Shown here: piece by piece, positions 1-8,589 of the stretch | Layout: each line of letters opens with the position of its first letter | How positions within the stretch are numbered: the stretch's first letter is position 1 | Origin: an uncultured Pelagibacteraceae bacterium | GTDB taxonomy: Bacteria; Pseudomonadota; Alphaproteobacteria; Pelagibacterales; Pelagibacteraceae | Direction of reading: 5' to 3' | DNA length: 39,701 bases | Assembly (NCBI GenBank): GCA_902535255.1 | Contig: CACASQ010000006.1 | Location: 1 to 39,701, forward strand | Translations under genes and position numbers: made by a program | Notes under the pieces: model-generated | The model's input: the letters and a program-made list of their open reading frames with translations, nothing else | Told to the model about the DNA's origin: nothing | The model's database searches: none

Positions 1-699
1 ATATTAAAAATTGAAGAACTTTTAGAACGAAGACCAAAGGAATTATCAGGCGGACAAAGACAAAGAGTTGCTATTGGCAGGGCAATCACAAGAAATCCTA
101 AATTATTTTTGTTTGATGAACCCCTTTCAAACCTCGATGCAGCTTTAAGATCGGAAATGAGAGTTGAAATTTCAAAATTACATAAAAAGTTAAAAAGTAA
201 TATCGTTTATGTAACTCACGACCAAATTGAAGCTATGACTTTAGCCGATAGAATTGTAATTATGAATAATGGAAAAATTGAGCAGTTTGGAAGCCCAGAG
301 GAAATCTACAATAATCCATCAAATATTTTTGTAGCTGAATTTATAGGAAACCCTAAAATGAACATCTTAAAGATCCAAGTTCAAGATATTATAAATAAAA
401 ATACTTTTAAATTACTTGAGAAAGAAATTAAATTTGAAAACTCTCATTTTGATAAAGAGTTTTATATAGGTATAAGACCGGAGGATATCTCATTAGAAAA
501 AAATAGTGAAATATCAATTGATATAAGTGTGGATCTTGTCGAAAACTTAGGTTCCGAAAAAATCATATACACTCACTTAAATAATACAGAAATCAGAATA
601 AAATCCAGTAAAAATATAAATGAAAAAAATATTACAATTTACTTACCAAAAAATAAGTTATATTTATTCGATAATAACAAAAATAGATTAAAAACATGA
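1..699 (+). CDS. ABC transporter ATP-binding protein, sugar-type (partial, 5' end outside window)
   Basis: This is the C-terminal part of an ATP-hydrolysing subunit of the MalK/UgpC importer class. The reading frame is open from base 1, so the start and Walker A lie outside the window. Visible motifs are the signature LSGGQRQR (bases 46-69), Walker B LFLFDEP, the D-loop SNLD and the switch histidine in YVTHDQ. A TOBE-like regulatory domain follows, recognisable from GIRPEDISL. The stop at 697-699 lies 28 bases before tRNA-Cys. The class normally serves sugars or polyols, but the substrate cannot be told without the missing upstream genes. Confidence 0.9.
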   Translation: MLKIEELLERRPKELSGGQRQRVAIGRAITRNPKLFLFDEPLSNLDAALRSEMRVEISKLHKKLKSNIVYVTHDQIEAMTLADRIVIMNNGKIEQFGSPEEIYNNPSNIFVAEFIGNPKMNILKIQVQDIINKNTFKLLEKEIKFENSHFDKEFYIGIRPEDISLEKNSEISIDISVDLVENLGSEKIIYTHLNNTEIRIKSSKNINEKNITIYLPKNKLYLFDNNKNRLKT

Positions 700-727
700 C
701 TCCCATCATGATTTTGTCTGAAGGAGT

Positions 728-801
728 GGCCACGTGGCGGAATGGTTACGCAGAGGATTGCAAATCCTTTTATCCCAGTTCGATTCTGGGCGTGGCCTCC
801 A
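728..801 (+). tRNA. tRNA-Cys (GCA)
   Basis: The acceptor stem pairs GGCCACG (728-734) with CGTGGCC (791-797). The discriminator is U, as expected for tRNA-Cys, and CCA is encoded at 799-801. The anticodon stem GAGGA/TCCTT holds the loop TTGCAAA, giving anticodon GCA. The T-arm TTCGATT is intact. Confidence 0.95.
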
Positions 802-849
802 AAAAATTTAGTTGTTTTATTTTATTAAAAAAAGTATGTTCGCTTTTAT

Positions 850-925
850 TCCTCGGTAGCTCAGTTGGTAGAGCAGTTGACTGTTAATCAATTGGTCGCA
901 GGTTCGAGTCCTGCCCGAGGAGCCA
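850..925 (+). tRNA. tRNA-Asn (GTT)
   Basis: The acceptor stem pairs TCCTCGG (850-856) with CCGAGGA (915-921), followed by G and an encoded CCA at 923-925. The D-arm contains AGCTCAGTTGGTAGAGC and the anticodon loop CTGTTAA gives GTT. It lies 48 bases after tRNA-Cys and is probably co-transcribed with it. It ends one base before the convergent XRE gene. Confidence 0.95.
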
Positions 926-926
926 A

Positions 927-1292
927 TTAGCCAATTTTTTCAAATTTAGATGTGTTGCTTAAGATTTGTAAAATTTTATTTTTTTGATCGCTTGATAATG
1001 AAGAAAAAGTTCTGCTTAAAAAAGAATAATTTAAATCTTCATTACTTTCTTGGTTTGAGTTTATGTCTTTAAATTCTTTATAATCTTCAAAAAAATATAT
1101 TATAGGCACTTTTAAAAATTGAGATAATTGCATCAATCTATTTGAACTAACACCATTAGTTCCCTTTTCATATTTTTGAATTTGTTGAAATGTAACGTTA
1201 ATAGCTTGGGCGACTTTAGTTTGCGTTAGGCCTAGTGATAGTCTTCTCATTCTTAATTTTTTACCTAAATGGACGTTGAAATTTTCTTCCAT
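927..1292 (-). CDS. XRE-family helix-turn-helix transcriptional regulator
   Basis: A 121-residue DNA-binding protein. Residues about 10-65 form a Cro/CI-type helix-turn-helix with the usual signature: LGLTQTKVAQAINVTFQQIQ, then KYEKG and LMQLSQFLKVP. The C-terminal half is short and polar with no recognised sensor domain, as in the small XRE regulators common in alphaproteobacteria. The start at 1292 is supported by an AGGGAG ribosome binding site a few bases upstream. The neighbours are tRNA-Asn (convergent) and a secreted DUF6134-like gene upstream on the same strand. The target is unknown, and self-regulation is only a guess. Confidence 0.85.
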   Translation of the reverse strand: MEENFNVHLGKKLRMRRLSLGLTQTKVAQAINVTFQQIQKYEKGTNGVSSNRLMQLSQFLKVPIIYFFEDYKEFKDINSNQESNEDLNYSFLSRTFSSLSSDQKNKILQILSNTSKFEKIG

Positions 1293-1311
1293 AGAACTCC
1301 CTAAATTTTTA

Positions 1312-1317
1312 ATTATA
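1312..1317 (-). promoter_or_regulatory. Possible -10 box for the XRE gene
   Basis: On the minus strand a perfect TATAAT lies 19 bases upstream of the XRE start codon. The best -35-like words, TTGACC and TTGCCA, are 12 and 20 bases away, so neither spacing is ideal. Only the -10 match is strong. Confidence 0.35.
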
Positions 1318-1436
1318 AAACCTCAAAATGGTCAATTTGGCAATAGATATAATTTTTTTTTTTAAGGGGTTTAAAAAGCCAAAAAAAGTGTTTTTTACTA
1401 TTGACTTAGGCTTAAAAATGAAGTGCAAAATAAAAA

Positions 1437-2120
1437 CTATTCTGCTTTTTTTAGTCTGTACTCCCAATAACCTGTTTTATCAAAAGCTGCTTTCACCCAA
1501 AGATAGGTATCTTCTTCATACCAGATATCTGTATTCAGTTTTTTATCTTTAGATAAACTTGGATCAGAGGAGCTAAAATTAAATCTTAATGTTTTGTAGA
1601 TTTTATCTCCGATTTTAACATCTTCTTTGCCAATAAATTTTACTTTTTGTTCGATTATTCTTCCAGAGACAGCGCTTATTTGGGCTTTTTTTTTTACAAT
1701 TTCATGATTCCACCACGTTCCGATTATCATTTCTTTGTCGGCTTTACCTTTGTATGAAGATCCGTCAATTATTAGATTATTATCCTTAGGATCAATCGAG
1801 ATATTAACATATTTCTCTTTTTTATTCTGATTTGTTTTTGAATTAAACCCCGTAAATTTACTATTAACGTATTTTTCCACTCCTTCTGCATTATATTTAT
1901 ACAATTCAATACCCAATTTTTTAATTTTAAAACTTACTTGATTGTCAATTATTAAGGTGTCTCCATTTTTCTTAAATTTATATTTATGAAAACCAATTAA
2001 ATTATCGTTTCTGTACAATTCATACTCTAAATAATTATACTTTGAATAATGGTCTACATGAGCATTAATAGAGGATGAAAAAATCAATATTATACCGATT
2101 GAAAGTAAAATTTTTTTCAT
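1437..2120 (-). CDS. Secreted DUF6134-like protein
   Basis: A 227-residue protein of unknown function. It starts with a clear signal peptide (MKKILLSIGIILIF..., likely cleaved after SINA), so it should be periplasmic. The mature part is beta-rich, with the LEYELYRNDNLIGFHKYKF opening that I associate with DUF6134. The C-terminal half has conserved-looking Trp and Tyr residues (IWYEEDTYLWVKAAF). The frame is open back to 2159, but I chose the ATG at 2120 because it places the signal peptide at the N-terminus and avoids overlap with the divergent cysteine synthase. The family resemblance is from memory and not tested by a search. No function is assigned. Confidence 0.75.
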   Translation of the reverse strand: MKKILLSIGIILIFSSSINAHVDHYSKYNYLEYELYRNDNLIGFHKYKFKKNGDTLIIDNQVSFKIKKLGIELYKYNAEGVEKYVNSKFTGFNSKTNQNKKEKYVNISIDPKDNNLIIDGSSYKGKADKEMIIGTWWNHEIVKKKAQISAVSGRIIEQKVKFIGKEDVKIGDKIYKTLRFNFSSSDPSLSKDKKLNTDIWYEEDTYLWVKAAFDKTGYWEYRLKKAE

Positions 2121-2132
2121 ATATTTAATGAT

Positions 2133-3128
2133 ATGGATAGTAATATCGTTATATCGCAAATTGGAAATACACCATTAATTAGATTAAAACAAGCCTCAGA
2201 ATTGACTGGTTGTAATATTTATGGAAAAGCTGAATATTTCAATCCAGGAGAGTCTGTAAAAGATAGAGCAGCATTATTTATAGTCCAAGATGCTATAAAA
2301 AGAAAACTTATATCTAAAGGTGGAACGATCGTAGAAGGGACAGCTGGGAATACTGGAATAGGTTTAGCTGTAGTTTGTAAAGAATATGACCTTAAACTAA
2401 AAATAGTAATTCCGAATACGCAATCAATCGAAAAAAAAGAAACACTTAAAAAATTAGGAGCTGAATTAATTGAGGTTGACGCTGTTCCATATTCTAATCC
2501 GAAAAATTACATTAAGCAATCAAAACTGATCGCTGATGAATTAAATAAAAAAACTAAGAACGGAGTATACTGGGCTAATCAGTTTGATAATGTAATCAAT
2601 ACAGATGCTCATATTAAAACTACTGCAGAAGAAATTTGGAACCAAACCGCTGGTACGATCGATGGATTTACTTGTGCGGTAGGAACAGGTGGAACCTTAG
2701 CTGGTGTATCTATAGGGTTAAAAAATAAGAACAAAAATATAAAGATTGCTCTATCCGATCCGATGGGTTCTTCGCTATTCTCTCATATTAAGAATAATAA
2801 ATTAGAAAGCTCGGGAAACTCAATAACAGAAGGTATTGGTACCGCAAGAATTACTAAAAATTTTGAAAAAGCATTAATTGATGAAGCTTTTCAAACAGAT
2901 GATTCTGAGGCTTTAAATATAGTATATGATTTAATCGAAAAGCAAAAAATTGTACTAGGTGGATCTTCTGGTATTAATATTGCTGGAGCCATTAAACTTG
3001 CTCAAAAAATGGGTCCTGGAAAAACTATAGTTACTATACTTTGTGATCATGGAAAAAGATACGCTAGTAAAATTTTTAATAAAGAATTTTTAAAAAGTAA
3101 AAATTTGCCAATACCAAAATGGTTATAA
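2133..3128 (+). CDS. cysK: Cysteine synthase (O-acetylserine sulfhydrylase family)
   Basis: A PLP-dependent enzyme that makes L-cysteine from O-acetylserine and sulfide in the cytoplasm. Visible motifs are the N-terminal IGNTPLIRL, the PLP lysine K43 in SVKDRAA, the substrate loop [10 protein letters not shown], the phosphate-binding GTGGTLAG and the C-terminal [11 protein letters not shown]. Length (331 residues) fits the family. CysK, CysM and cystathionine beta-synthase-like enzymes share these motifs; CysK is the best fit but not the only one. The start codon is only 12 bases from the divergent DUF6134-like start. No Shine-Dalgarno sequence precedes it. The 3' end overlaps the convergent aapP by 6 bases. 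Confidence 0.9.
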   Translation: MDSNIVISQIGNTPLIRLKQASELTGCNIYGKAEYFNPGESVKDRAALFIVQDAIKRKLISKGGTIVEGTAGNTGIGLAVVCKEYDLKLKIVIPNTQSIEKKETLKKLGAELIEVDAVPYSNPKNYIKQSKLIADELNKKTKNGVYWANQFDNVINTDAHIKTTAEEIWNQTAGTIDGFTCAVGTGGTLAGVSIGLKNKNKNIKIALSDPMGSSLFSHIKNNKLESSGNSITEGIGTARITKNFEKALIDEAFQTDDSEALNIVYDLIEKQKIVLGGSSGINIAGAIKLAQKMGPGKTIVTILCDHGKRYASKIFNKEFLKSKNLPIPKWL

Positions 3129-3854
3129 TATTTGACTTAAAAAAAGCTTAGTTCGATCTGATTTTGGATTTTCAAAAAACTCTTTAGTTTTTGCTCTTTC
3201 AACTATTTTTCCCTCGTCCATGAAAATCATATAGTCTGCAACTTCCTTAGCAAATCCCATTTCGTGAGTTACTACTATCATGGTCATTCCTCCTTTTGCT
3301 AAATCGACCATCACATCTAAAACCTCTTTTATCATTTCGGGATCTAATGCAGAAGTTGGTTCATCAAATAACATTATTTTTGGCTCCATACAAAGTGCTC
3401 TTGCTATCGCTGCTCTTTGTTGTTGACCTCCTGAAAGTTGACCGGGAAATTTTAAAGCTTGATCATCTATTTGAACTCTCGTTAAATTTTTCATGGCTAC
3501 TTCTTCAGCTTCTTTTTTAGGTAATTTTTTTACCCAAATAGGTGCCAAAGTACAGTTATCTAAAATTGAGAGATGAGGAAATAAATTAAATTGCTGAAAA
3601 ACCATCCCAACTTCAGCTCTTATTTTTTCAATATTTTTAGTGTTCTCGGCTAGTTCAGTGCCATCAACGACTATATTACCTTGTTGATGTTCCTCTAATC
3701 TATTTATGCATCGAATTAAAGTAGATTTTCCTGATCCTGATGGACCACATATAACTATTTTTTCCTGTGGGGCAACTTCAAGATCAATATCTTTTAGCAC
3801 CTGAAATTTATCAAACCATTTATTTACTTTTTTTAACTCTATTATTTTTCCCAT
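3123..3854 (-). CDS. aapP: General L-amino acid ABC transporter, ATP-binding protein
   Basis: The 243-residue ATPase of the Aap/Yhd importer, of the polar amino acid (GlnQ/HisP) class. It carries Walker [10 protein letters not shown], the Q-loop [11 protein letters not shown], signature [14 protein letters not shown], Walker B IMLFDEP and the switch histidine in VVTHEMGFA. It drives import through AapQ and AapM. It is the last gene of aapJQMP, 16 bases after aapM, and its end overlaps cysK on the other strand. The two genes leave no room for a separate terminator. Confidence 0.93.
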   Translation of the reverse strand: MGKIIELKKVNKWFDKFQVLKDIDLEVAPQEKIVICGPSGSGKSTLIRCINRLEEHQQGNIVVDGTELAENTKNIEKIRAEVGMVFQQFNLFPHLSILDNCTLAPIWVKKLPKKEAEEVAMKNLTRVQIDDQALKFPGQLSGGQQQRAAIARALCMEPKIMLFDEPTSALDPEMIKEVLDVMVDLAKGGMTMIVVTHEMGFAKEVADYMIFMDEGKIVERAKTKEFFENPKSDRTKLFLSQIL

Positions 3855-3870
3855 AATTATCTTTCGGTAC

Positions 3871-5109
3871 TTAATTTTTTTCTAAATTTTGACTATATCT
3901 ACTCATTGCATAACATATTACCCAGAAAACTAAACCTGCAAAAACATATCCCTCCATTGCCATACCCAGCCATTTTGGATTTGTTTTTGCTAAGCCTATC
4001 ATACCTGCTAATTCCATCAACCCTACAACGAAAATTAATGGTGTATCTTTTACTAAAGCTAGAAGAGTATTTGCTATTCCAGGTATCACTAGTTTAAGCG
4101 CCTGAGGTAATATTATTAGTGCGTTCATTCTCCAATAGCCCATACCTAAAGACTTTGCGGCTTCATATTGACCTTTTGGTAAAGCTTGTAATCCACCTCT
4201 AACAACCTCCGCCATGTAAGCAGCTTCAAATAATGTGATTGCTATCAAAACTCTAATTAATTTATCAATAAAAGTTCCGTCTGGCAAAAACATAGGAAAC
4301 ATTACAGCTGACATAAATAAAACTGTAATTAGAGGAACTCCCCTCCAAAGTTCGATAAAACCAATAGAAATATATCTTATTGCAGGTAATGAGGATCTTC
4401 TTCCAAGAGCTAAAATTACACCAATTGGAAAACAAAAAAGTATAGCAAAAGCAGAAATAATGAAAGTTAACGAAAGACCTCCCCAAGCCGCACTTTCAAC
4501 ATACTCAAGTCCAAAACTCCCACCTGAAATAAGTTTAATTCCTAAGAACGGGAAAACAAAAACTAAGAATAAGACAAAATATTTTTTAAGTTTTTCAGAT
4601 ACGAAAAATGAAACTCCTACAATAGCAAACAAGATTAAAAAAGCTGTATTTATTCTCCATTGCTCTGCGTCAGGATAAAGACCATACATGAATCTGTTGA
4701 ACCAAACTTTTATAAAAACCCAACAAGCACCATCACCTGTGCAATCATCTTTTGAGTTACCTAAAAAATTTGCCTCTAGAATAAACCAGTCCAACATTGG
4801 AGGAATTGACTTTATAATAATAAAAATTGTGAAAAGCGTTAATAAAGCATTAAAATTATTCGAATTTATATTTTTATTTAAAATATCTAAGAAACGAACA
4901 CCACTAAATTCAATTCTGATAAGGTAAAAACCAATAAAACCTAATATTAATGGTAAAAAATAGCTTAATTGCGATGGCAAAAATGCCATTAAATTAAAAT
5001 TAAAGAATGCATTAATAAATACATCTAAAATACTTAAAGAGACAAGAAACAAACCTATTGGAGCATAAGTTTTAAGATTCTCTTTAGAAGGTTTTGCAAT
5101 TAAATTCAT
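3871..5109 (-). CDS. aapM: General L-amino acid ABC transporter, permease AapM
   Basis: A 412-residue inner-membrane permease with about eight hydrophobic segments. The N-terminal half is a family-specific extension. The C-terminal half is the HisM-type permease domain, with the ATPase-contacting EAA loop in [20 protein letters not shown] followed by [11 protein letters not shown]. It pairs with AapQ to form the channel. Its ATG overlaps the aapQ stop (TAATG), which indicates translational coupling. The order binding protein, AapQ, AapM, AapP matches the Rhizobium aapJQMP and E. coli yhdWXYZ operons. A Cys-rich loop ([10 protein letters not shown]) lies near residues 120-130. Confidence 0.92.
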   Translation of the reverse strand: MNLIAKPSKENLKTYAPIGLFLVSLSILDVFINAFFNFNLMAFLPSQLSYFLPLILGFIGFYLIRIEFSGVRFLDILNKNINSNNFNALLTLFTIFIIIKSIPPMLDWFILEANFLGNSKDDCTGDGACWVFIKVWFNRFMYGLYPDAEQWRINTAFLILFAIVGVSFFVSEKLKKYFVLFLVFVFPFLGIKLISGGSFGLEYVESAAWGGLSLTFIISAFAILFCFPIGVILALGRRSSLPAIRYISIGFIELWRGVPLITVLFMSAVMFPMFLPDGTFIDKLIRVLIAITLFEAAYMAEVVRGGLQALPKGQYEAAKSLGMGYWRMNALIILPQALKLVIPGIANTLLALVKDTPLIFVVGLMELAGMIGLAKTNPKWLGMAMEGYVFAGLVFWVICYAMSRYSQNLEKN

Positions 5110-6284
5110 TATTTTTCCTTTATTGCCATTTTTTTATTGTACCAATTCATAAAGATTGAAATTGAGATACTTAAAGTTAGGTATGTAAGCATCGTTATAG
5201 AAATTATTTCAATTGCCCTACCCGTTTGCATTAAAGCAGTTCCCGCAAAAACTAATACTATATCCGGATAAGCAATAGCGGCCGCTAATGAAGAATTCTT
5301 TGTTAAATTTAAATACTGATTTGTAGTTGGTGGAATAATTATTCTCAATGCTTGGGGCATCACTACGAGTTTTAAAATTTGATTTTTATTTAATCCTATG
5401 CTTGCTGCGGCTTCTTTTTGACCTTTACTAACTCCCAAAATTCCAGCTCTTACATTTTCAGCAATAAATGTTGCTGTGTACATTGACAAAGCTAAAGCTA
5501 ATGCAATTAACTCTGGAATAATGCTAACACCACCCGCATAAGTGAAGACTGTTGGAGAAAGTTGTTTTAGAACAGGGTATTCAAATGTAAGGGTTACTCC
5601 AAGAAAAAGAAATGTAATTAAAGGTATTAATATTAATGATGCTAAAGAAATGGTAGTTACTGGTATTTGTTTTCCAAATTGTTCTCTTTGTTTAGTTGCA
5701 TAAGAATTTATAAAATAAATTGCTATAAACGCTGCTATTACCGATAAAAGAAAAACATTAAAATTTGTCCATATAAATTTTGGAACATACCAACCTTTAA
5801 TTGTTAAAAATGAAATATCATAAAAACTTATACCATTTTCAGGTAAAGGTAATGCTCTTAGCGCTGCAAAGTACCAGAAAAATATTTGTAGAATTAAAGG
5901 AATGTTTCTAAAAATTTCTACATACCACTCTGCAACTTTAGCAATTAAGTAGTTATCTGATAGTCTAGATATACCAACTATTACTCCCATAATTGTTGCA
6001 AAAAATATTCCTATAGCTGAAACTAAAATTGTATTTAACAAACCTACTAAAAACGCTCTCCCGTATGAATGTGAGCCATCATATTCAATCATTGAGAATG
6101 TAATATCAAATGATGCTTCTTGATTTAAAAAACCGAATCCAAAAGATATTCCTCGGTTGCCCATGTTAATTTGAGCATTAGTGGCAAAATAGATAATTAT
6201 AGAAAGTAAAGCTAAAACAGTAATTGCTTGAGGAATTAAGTCTCTTGCTTTTTTGTTTTCAATGTTGAATTTTTTAAAAATCAT
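5109..6284 (-). CDS. aapQ: General L-amino acid ABC transporter, permease AapQ
   Basis: The partner permease, 391 residues from the chosen start. The frame is open back to 6386, but that would overlap the aapJ end and translate through the hairpin at 6301-6328. The ATG at 6284 (MIFKKFNIENKKARDL) is therefore preferred. It has an N-terminal transmembrane segment (ITVLALLSIIIYF), a periplasmic loop, and a C-terminal permease core with the EAA loop ENVRAGILGVSKGQKEAAAS, then PQALRIIIPP. It acts in the inner membrane with AapM and AapP. Expression probably depends on read-through of the hairpin after aapJ. Confidence 0.9.
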   Translation of the reverse strand: MIFKKFNIENKKARDLIPQAITVLALLSIIIYFATNAQINMGNRGISFGFGFLNQEASFDITFSMIEYDGSHSYGRAFLVGLLNTILVSAIGIFFATIMGVIVGISRLSDNYLIAKVAEWYVEIFRNIPLILQIFFWYFAALRALPLPENGISFYDISFLTIKGWYVPKFIWTNFNVFLLSVIAAFIAIYFINSYATKQREQFGKQIPVTTISLASLILIPLITFLFLGVTLTFEYPVLKQLSPTVFTYAGGVSIIPELIALALALSMYTATFIAENVRAGILGVSKGQKEAAASIGLNKNQILKLVVMPQALRIIIPPTTNQYLNLTKNSSLAAAIAYPDIVLVFAGTALMQTGRAIEIISITMLTYLTLSISISIFMNWYNKKMAIKEK

Positions 6285-6296
6285 TATTTTGAGAGT

Positions 6297-6328
6297 AAAA
6301 AAAAGGGCCAGATAAATCCAGCCCTTTT
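6297..6328 (-). terminator. Hairpin with U-tract between aapJ and aapQ (attenuator)
   Basis: Bases 6301-6312 pair with 6317-6328 in a 12-bp stem with two G-U pairs and a TTTA loop on the minus strand. Eight A's on the plus strand (6297-6304) give a run of U's at the end of the transcript. It sits in the 59-base gap after the aapJ stop, so it fits a leaky terminator that lowers aapQMP expression relative to aapJ, or a 3' stabiliser. Confidence 0.8.
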
Positions 6329-6343
6329 TAATTTTATTAGCAA

Positions 6344-7390
6344 TTATCTTGCTGGTGGTACGTAAAGAATTCCACCTTTTGTCCATAATTGATTAGGACC
6401 TCTATTAGGTAAAATTCCAGTATCAGCTATATGTTTCTTATAGCTTTCACCATAGTTACCAACTTGCTCAATAATTCTTAAGCTCCAGTCATTATCTAGA
6501 CCAAAAGCAGCACCTAATTCTCCTTCGGCACCAACTAATCTTTTTATAGCTGGGTTATCAGAGTCTTTTAGGCTAGAAGCATTTGATGAATTAACACCAT
6601 ACTCTTCTGCTTCGATCATAGTATTAAGAGACCATCTTACGATATCTTCCCATACTGCATCCCCTTGTCTTACAACAGGACCTAATGGTTCTTTAGAAAT
6701 CGTTTCAGGTAATACTTTATGTTCATCTGGATTTGACATTTTAGTTCTTTGTGCCGCTAAACCAGATTTATCAGTTGTGTAAGTATCACATCTTCCAGCA
6801 TCATAAGCTTGTACTACTTCATCCGCTTTTTCAAAAGCGATTGGTTCGTAACTTATGTTTTTAGAATTAAAGAAGTCTCTCATGTTAAGCTCGGTAGTTG
6901 TACCTGTGTTTGTACAAGCAGAAATACCGTTTTTGAAATCATTCACAGAATTAATTCCAGAATTTTTTCTTACCATGAAACCTTGACCATCATAAAAGTT
7001 TACACCAACAAAAGTTAAACCAATGTCAGCATCTCTTGATAATGTCCAAGTAGTGTTACGTGCAAGTACATCGATTTCACCTGATGTTAATGCCGTAAAT
7101 CTTTCTTTAGCACTCAATGGAGTATATTTTACTTTATCAGCATCACCTAATACAGCCGCTGCAACAGCTCTACATACATCCACATCAATACCTGACCAGT
7201 TTCCAGATGCATCTGCATTAGAGAAACCAGGTAGACCTTGTGAAACTCCACATTTCACAAATCCAGCTTTCTTAGTATTGTCTAGTGTTTTGGATTTTTT
7301 AGAACCTGATCCGCCTCCGCCTTGGCCGCAAGCAACTAATAGCAAAGAAGCAAATCCAACTAAAATCCAAGTTTTAATAGATTTAATCAT
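6344..7390 (-). CDS. aapJ: General L-amino acid ABC transporter, substrate-binding lipoprotein
   Basis: A 348-residue solute-binding protein of the AapJ/YhdW type. The mature sequence GFVKCGVSQGLPGFS...GIDVDVCRAVAAAVLGD is typical of the family, and LTSGEIDVLARNTTWTLSRD marks the ligand-binding lobe. It captures amino acids for AapQMP. The signal peptide ends in LLVAC followed by a glycine/serine-rich linker, which reads as a lipobox with the lipidated Cys at position 21. Family members in Gram-negatives are usually soluble and periplasmic, so this one may be membrane-anchored. It is the first gene of the operon, behind a good promoter and an AGGAAA ribosome binding site at 7397-7402. Confidence 0.93.
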   Translation of the reverse strand: MIKSIKTWILVGFASLLLVACGQGGGGSGSKKSKTLDNTKKAGFVKCGVSQGLPGFSNADASGNWSGIDVDVCRAVAAAVLGDADKVKYTPLSAKERFTALTSGEIDVLARNTTWTLSRDADIGLTFVGVNFYDGQGFMVRKNSGINSVNDFKNGISACTNTGTTTELNMRDFFNSKNISYEPIAFEKADEVVQAYDAGRCDTYTTDKSGLAAQRTKMSNPDEHKVLPETISKEPLGPVVRQGDAVWEDIVRWSLNTMIEAEEYGVNSSNASSLKDSDNPAIKRLVGAEGELGAAFGLDNDWSLRIIEQVGNYGESYKKHIADTGILPNRGPNQLWTKGGILYVPPAR

Positions 7391-7408
7391 TTAAGATTTC
7401 CTTTTTTT

Positions 7409-7443
7409 ATTGTTAACAATATTTTTGAATTAAGAATTCAAAA
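7409..7443 (-). promoter_or_regulatory. Two adjacent palindromes in the aapJ leader
   Basis: ATTGTTAACAAT (7409-7420) is a perfect 12-bp palindrome. Just beyond it, arms TTTTGAATT (7423-7431) and AATTCAAAA (7435-7443) form a perfect 9-bp inverted repeat around 3 bases. Both lie between the predicted promoter and the aapJ start. They could be operator sites or, in RNA, 5' hairpins. Their role is inferred. Confidence 0.5.
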
Positions 7444-7449
7444 CGATTT

Positions 7450-7478
7450 AATATAATTTTATTTTATTCCTACTTCAA
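7450..7478 (-). promoter_or_regulatory. Predicted sigma70-type promoter of aapJ
   Basis: On the minus strand a -35-like TTGAAG (7473-7478) is followed after exactly 17 bases by TATATT (7450-7455). Transcription would start near 7443 and leave a leader of about 50 bases carrying both palindromes. The match is by eye in AT-rich sequence. Confidence 0.5.
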
Positions 7479-7548
7479 TTTTATGGTGGTCAATATATAG
7501 ATTTGCAATTATTATTTATAACTAAATATGTGTATTTACAACCAAAAT

Positions 7549-8589
7549 TTAAGATAATTTTGATGCAGTCATTTCGTGGAGTCTGCTCGTTGTTCTTTTA
7601 AAAGTTTCTGAATGTTTTTTTGAAGTTCCAATATTATTTAGATCTCTTTCCATTGAGAGAGTTAGGTTTATTTTTTTTTCGTAGAGAATATCTATTAATG
7701 TAATAAATCTTAATTGTTGATTAGAATTATATTCATTAAATACTGGCACCTCCTCAATAAAGATATGATCGCAAATCTGAGATATATTAAGGTAATCTTC
7801 GGCTCCTAAGTTTTGGTCACATAATTCTTTGAAACTAAATCTGGCCAAACCTCCATAATAATTATTTATTTTAAAAACTCTTCCTTTAGTATTAATTGTT
7901 TTTTCCTCTTTTTTTAAATTTTTTGTAAATATTCTAAATTTTTGATTAATTTTAAATAAAGTTTTTTCATTTAAAGGGTGAAAAATTCTCTGATTATTGA
8001 CCTGATTTTGAGTCCTGTAATCATCTTCTAAAAACAATTCTTTTTGTATTGATTTTTTTTCGATTAGACTGATAAAAGGGATAAATTGCTCCCTTTGTAA
8101 GCCGTCTTTATATAAATTGATTAAACTAATATTTGTAGTAATAAGAATTTTTATATTATTTAAAAAAATATTTTCAAATAATTTGCCTAAAATCATAGCA
8201 TCGACAATATTTGTCACTTGAAATTCATCTAAATATAAAAAATCGAATTTTCGTTTGAGATTTTTTACAAATTTTGTAATTGAATTATCATCTTTTTTTT
8301 TATGTCTAAAATCATGAAAATTAATCATGAATTCATTAAAATGAAATTTAGTTTTTTTAATATTTATTTGGTCGTATACAAAATTAGCTATCATAGTTTT
8401 ACCAACTCCAACATTTCCATAAAGATAGAAGCAACTAGGGTCTTCTTTTTTTGAAAAAAAATTAAATAATTTATTCCTTGGAAAAATGAATTTTTCTAGA
8501 CTGGTTAATATTTCTATTTGTTTTTTATTAATCTCGAATTTATTTTTATTACAAAATTCACTAAAAGAGTTTTGTAGACTGGTTGACAT
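7549..8589 (-). CDS. zapE: AFG1/ZapE-family ATPase
   Basis: A 346-residue P-loop ATPase of the AFG1 (ZapE) family, which in E. coli is linked to the division ring and in mitochondria to turnover of respiratory subunits. Walker A is GNVGVGKTM and Walker B is FLYLDEFQV, followed by the family segment NIVDAMILGKLFENIF and the sensor-like ITTNI. A further in-frame ATG lies at 8607 inside galE. I prefer 8589 because it forms a TAATG overlap with the galE stop, a coupling seen repeatedly here. It is the last gene of the run from tRNA-Arg through galE. Confidence 0.85.
   Translation of the reverse strand: MSTSLQNSFSEFCNKNKFEINKKQIEILTSLEKFIFPRNKLFNFFSKKEDPSCFYLYGNVGVGKTMIANFVYDQINIKKTKFHFNEFMINFHDFRHKKKDDNSITKFVKNLKRKFDFLYLDEFQVTNIVDAMILGKLFENIFLNNIKILITTNISLINLYKDGLQREQFIPFISLIEKKSIQKELFLEDDYRTQNQVNNQRIFHPLNEKTLFKINQKFRIFTKNLKKEEKTINTKGRVFKINNYYGGLARFSFKELCDQNLGAEDYLNISQICDHIFIEEVPVFNEYNSNQQLRFITLIDILYEKKINLTLSMERDLNNIGTSKKHSETFKRTTSRLHEMTASKLS

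Noticed and set aside
696-887. 63-codon frame on the plus strand across the tRNA genes
   Set aside because: It runs through tRNA-Cys and most of tRNA-Asn and has no protein-like features.
1345-1436. Possible terminator downstream of the DUF6134-like gene
   Set aside because: AAGCC and GGCTT can pair, but the stem is only five base pairs around a loop of more than 25 bases.
1328-1552. 74-codon plus-strand frame over the XRE/DUF6134 gap
   Set aside because: Its second half is antisense to the DUF6134-like gene and the start is low-complexity T-rich DNA with no ribosome binding site.
4235-4678. 147-codon frame antisense to aapM
   Set aside because: It is the shadow of a membrane-protein gene with strong AT bias, and the aapM frame explains the sequence fully.
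6285-6386. N-terminal extension of aapQ to an ATG at 6386
   Set aside because: It would overlap aapJ and be translated through the hairpin. The family start matches the ATG at 6284.
7023-7394. 123-codon frame antisense to aapJ
   Set aside because: It lies wholly inside aapJ apart from a few bases, with composition expected of a mirrored coding frame.
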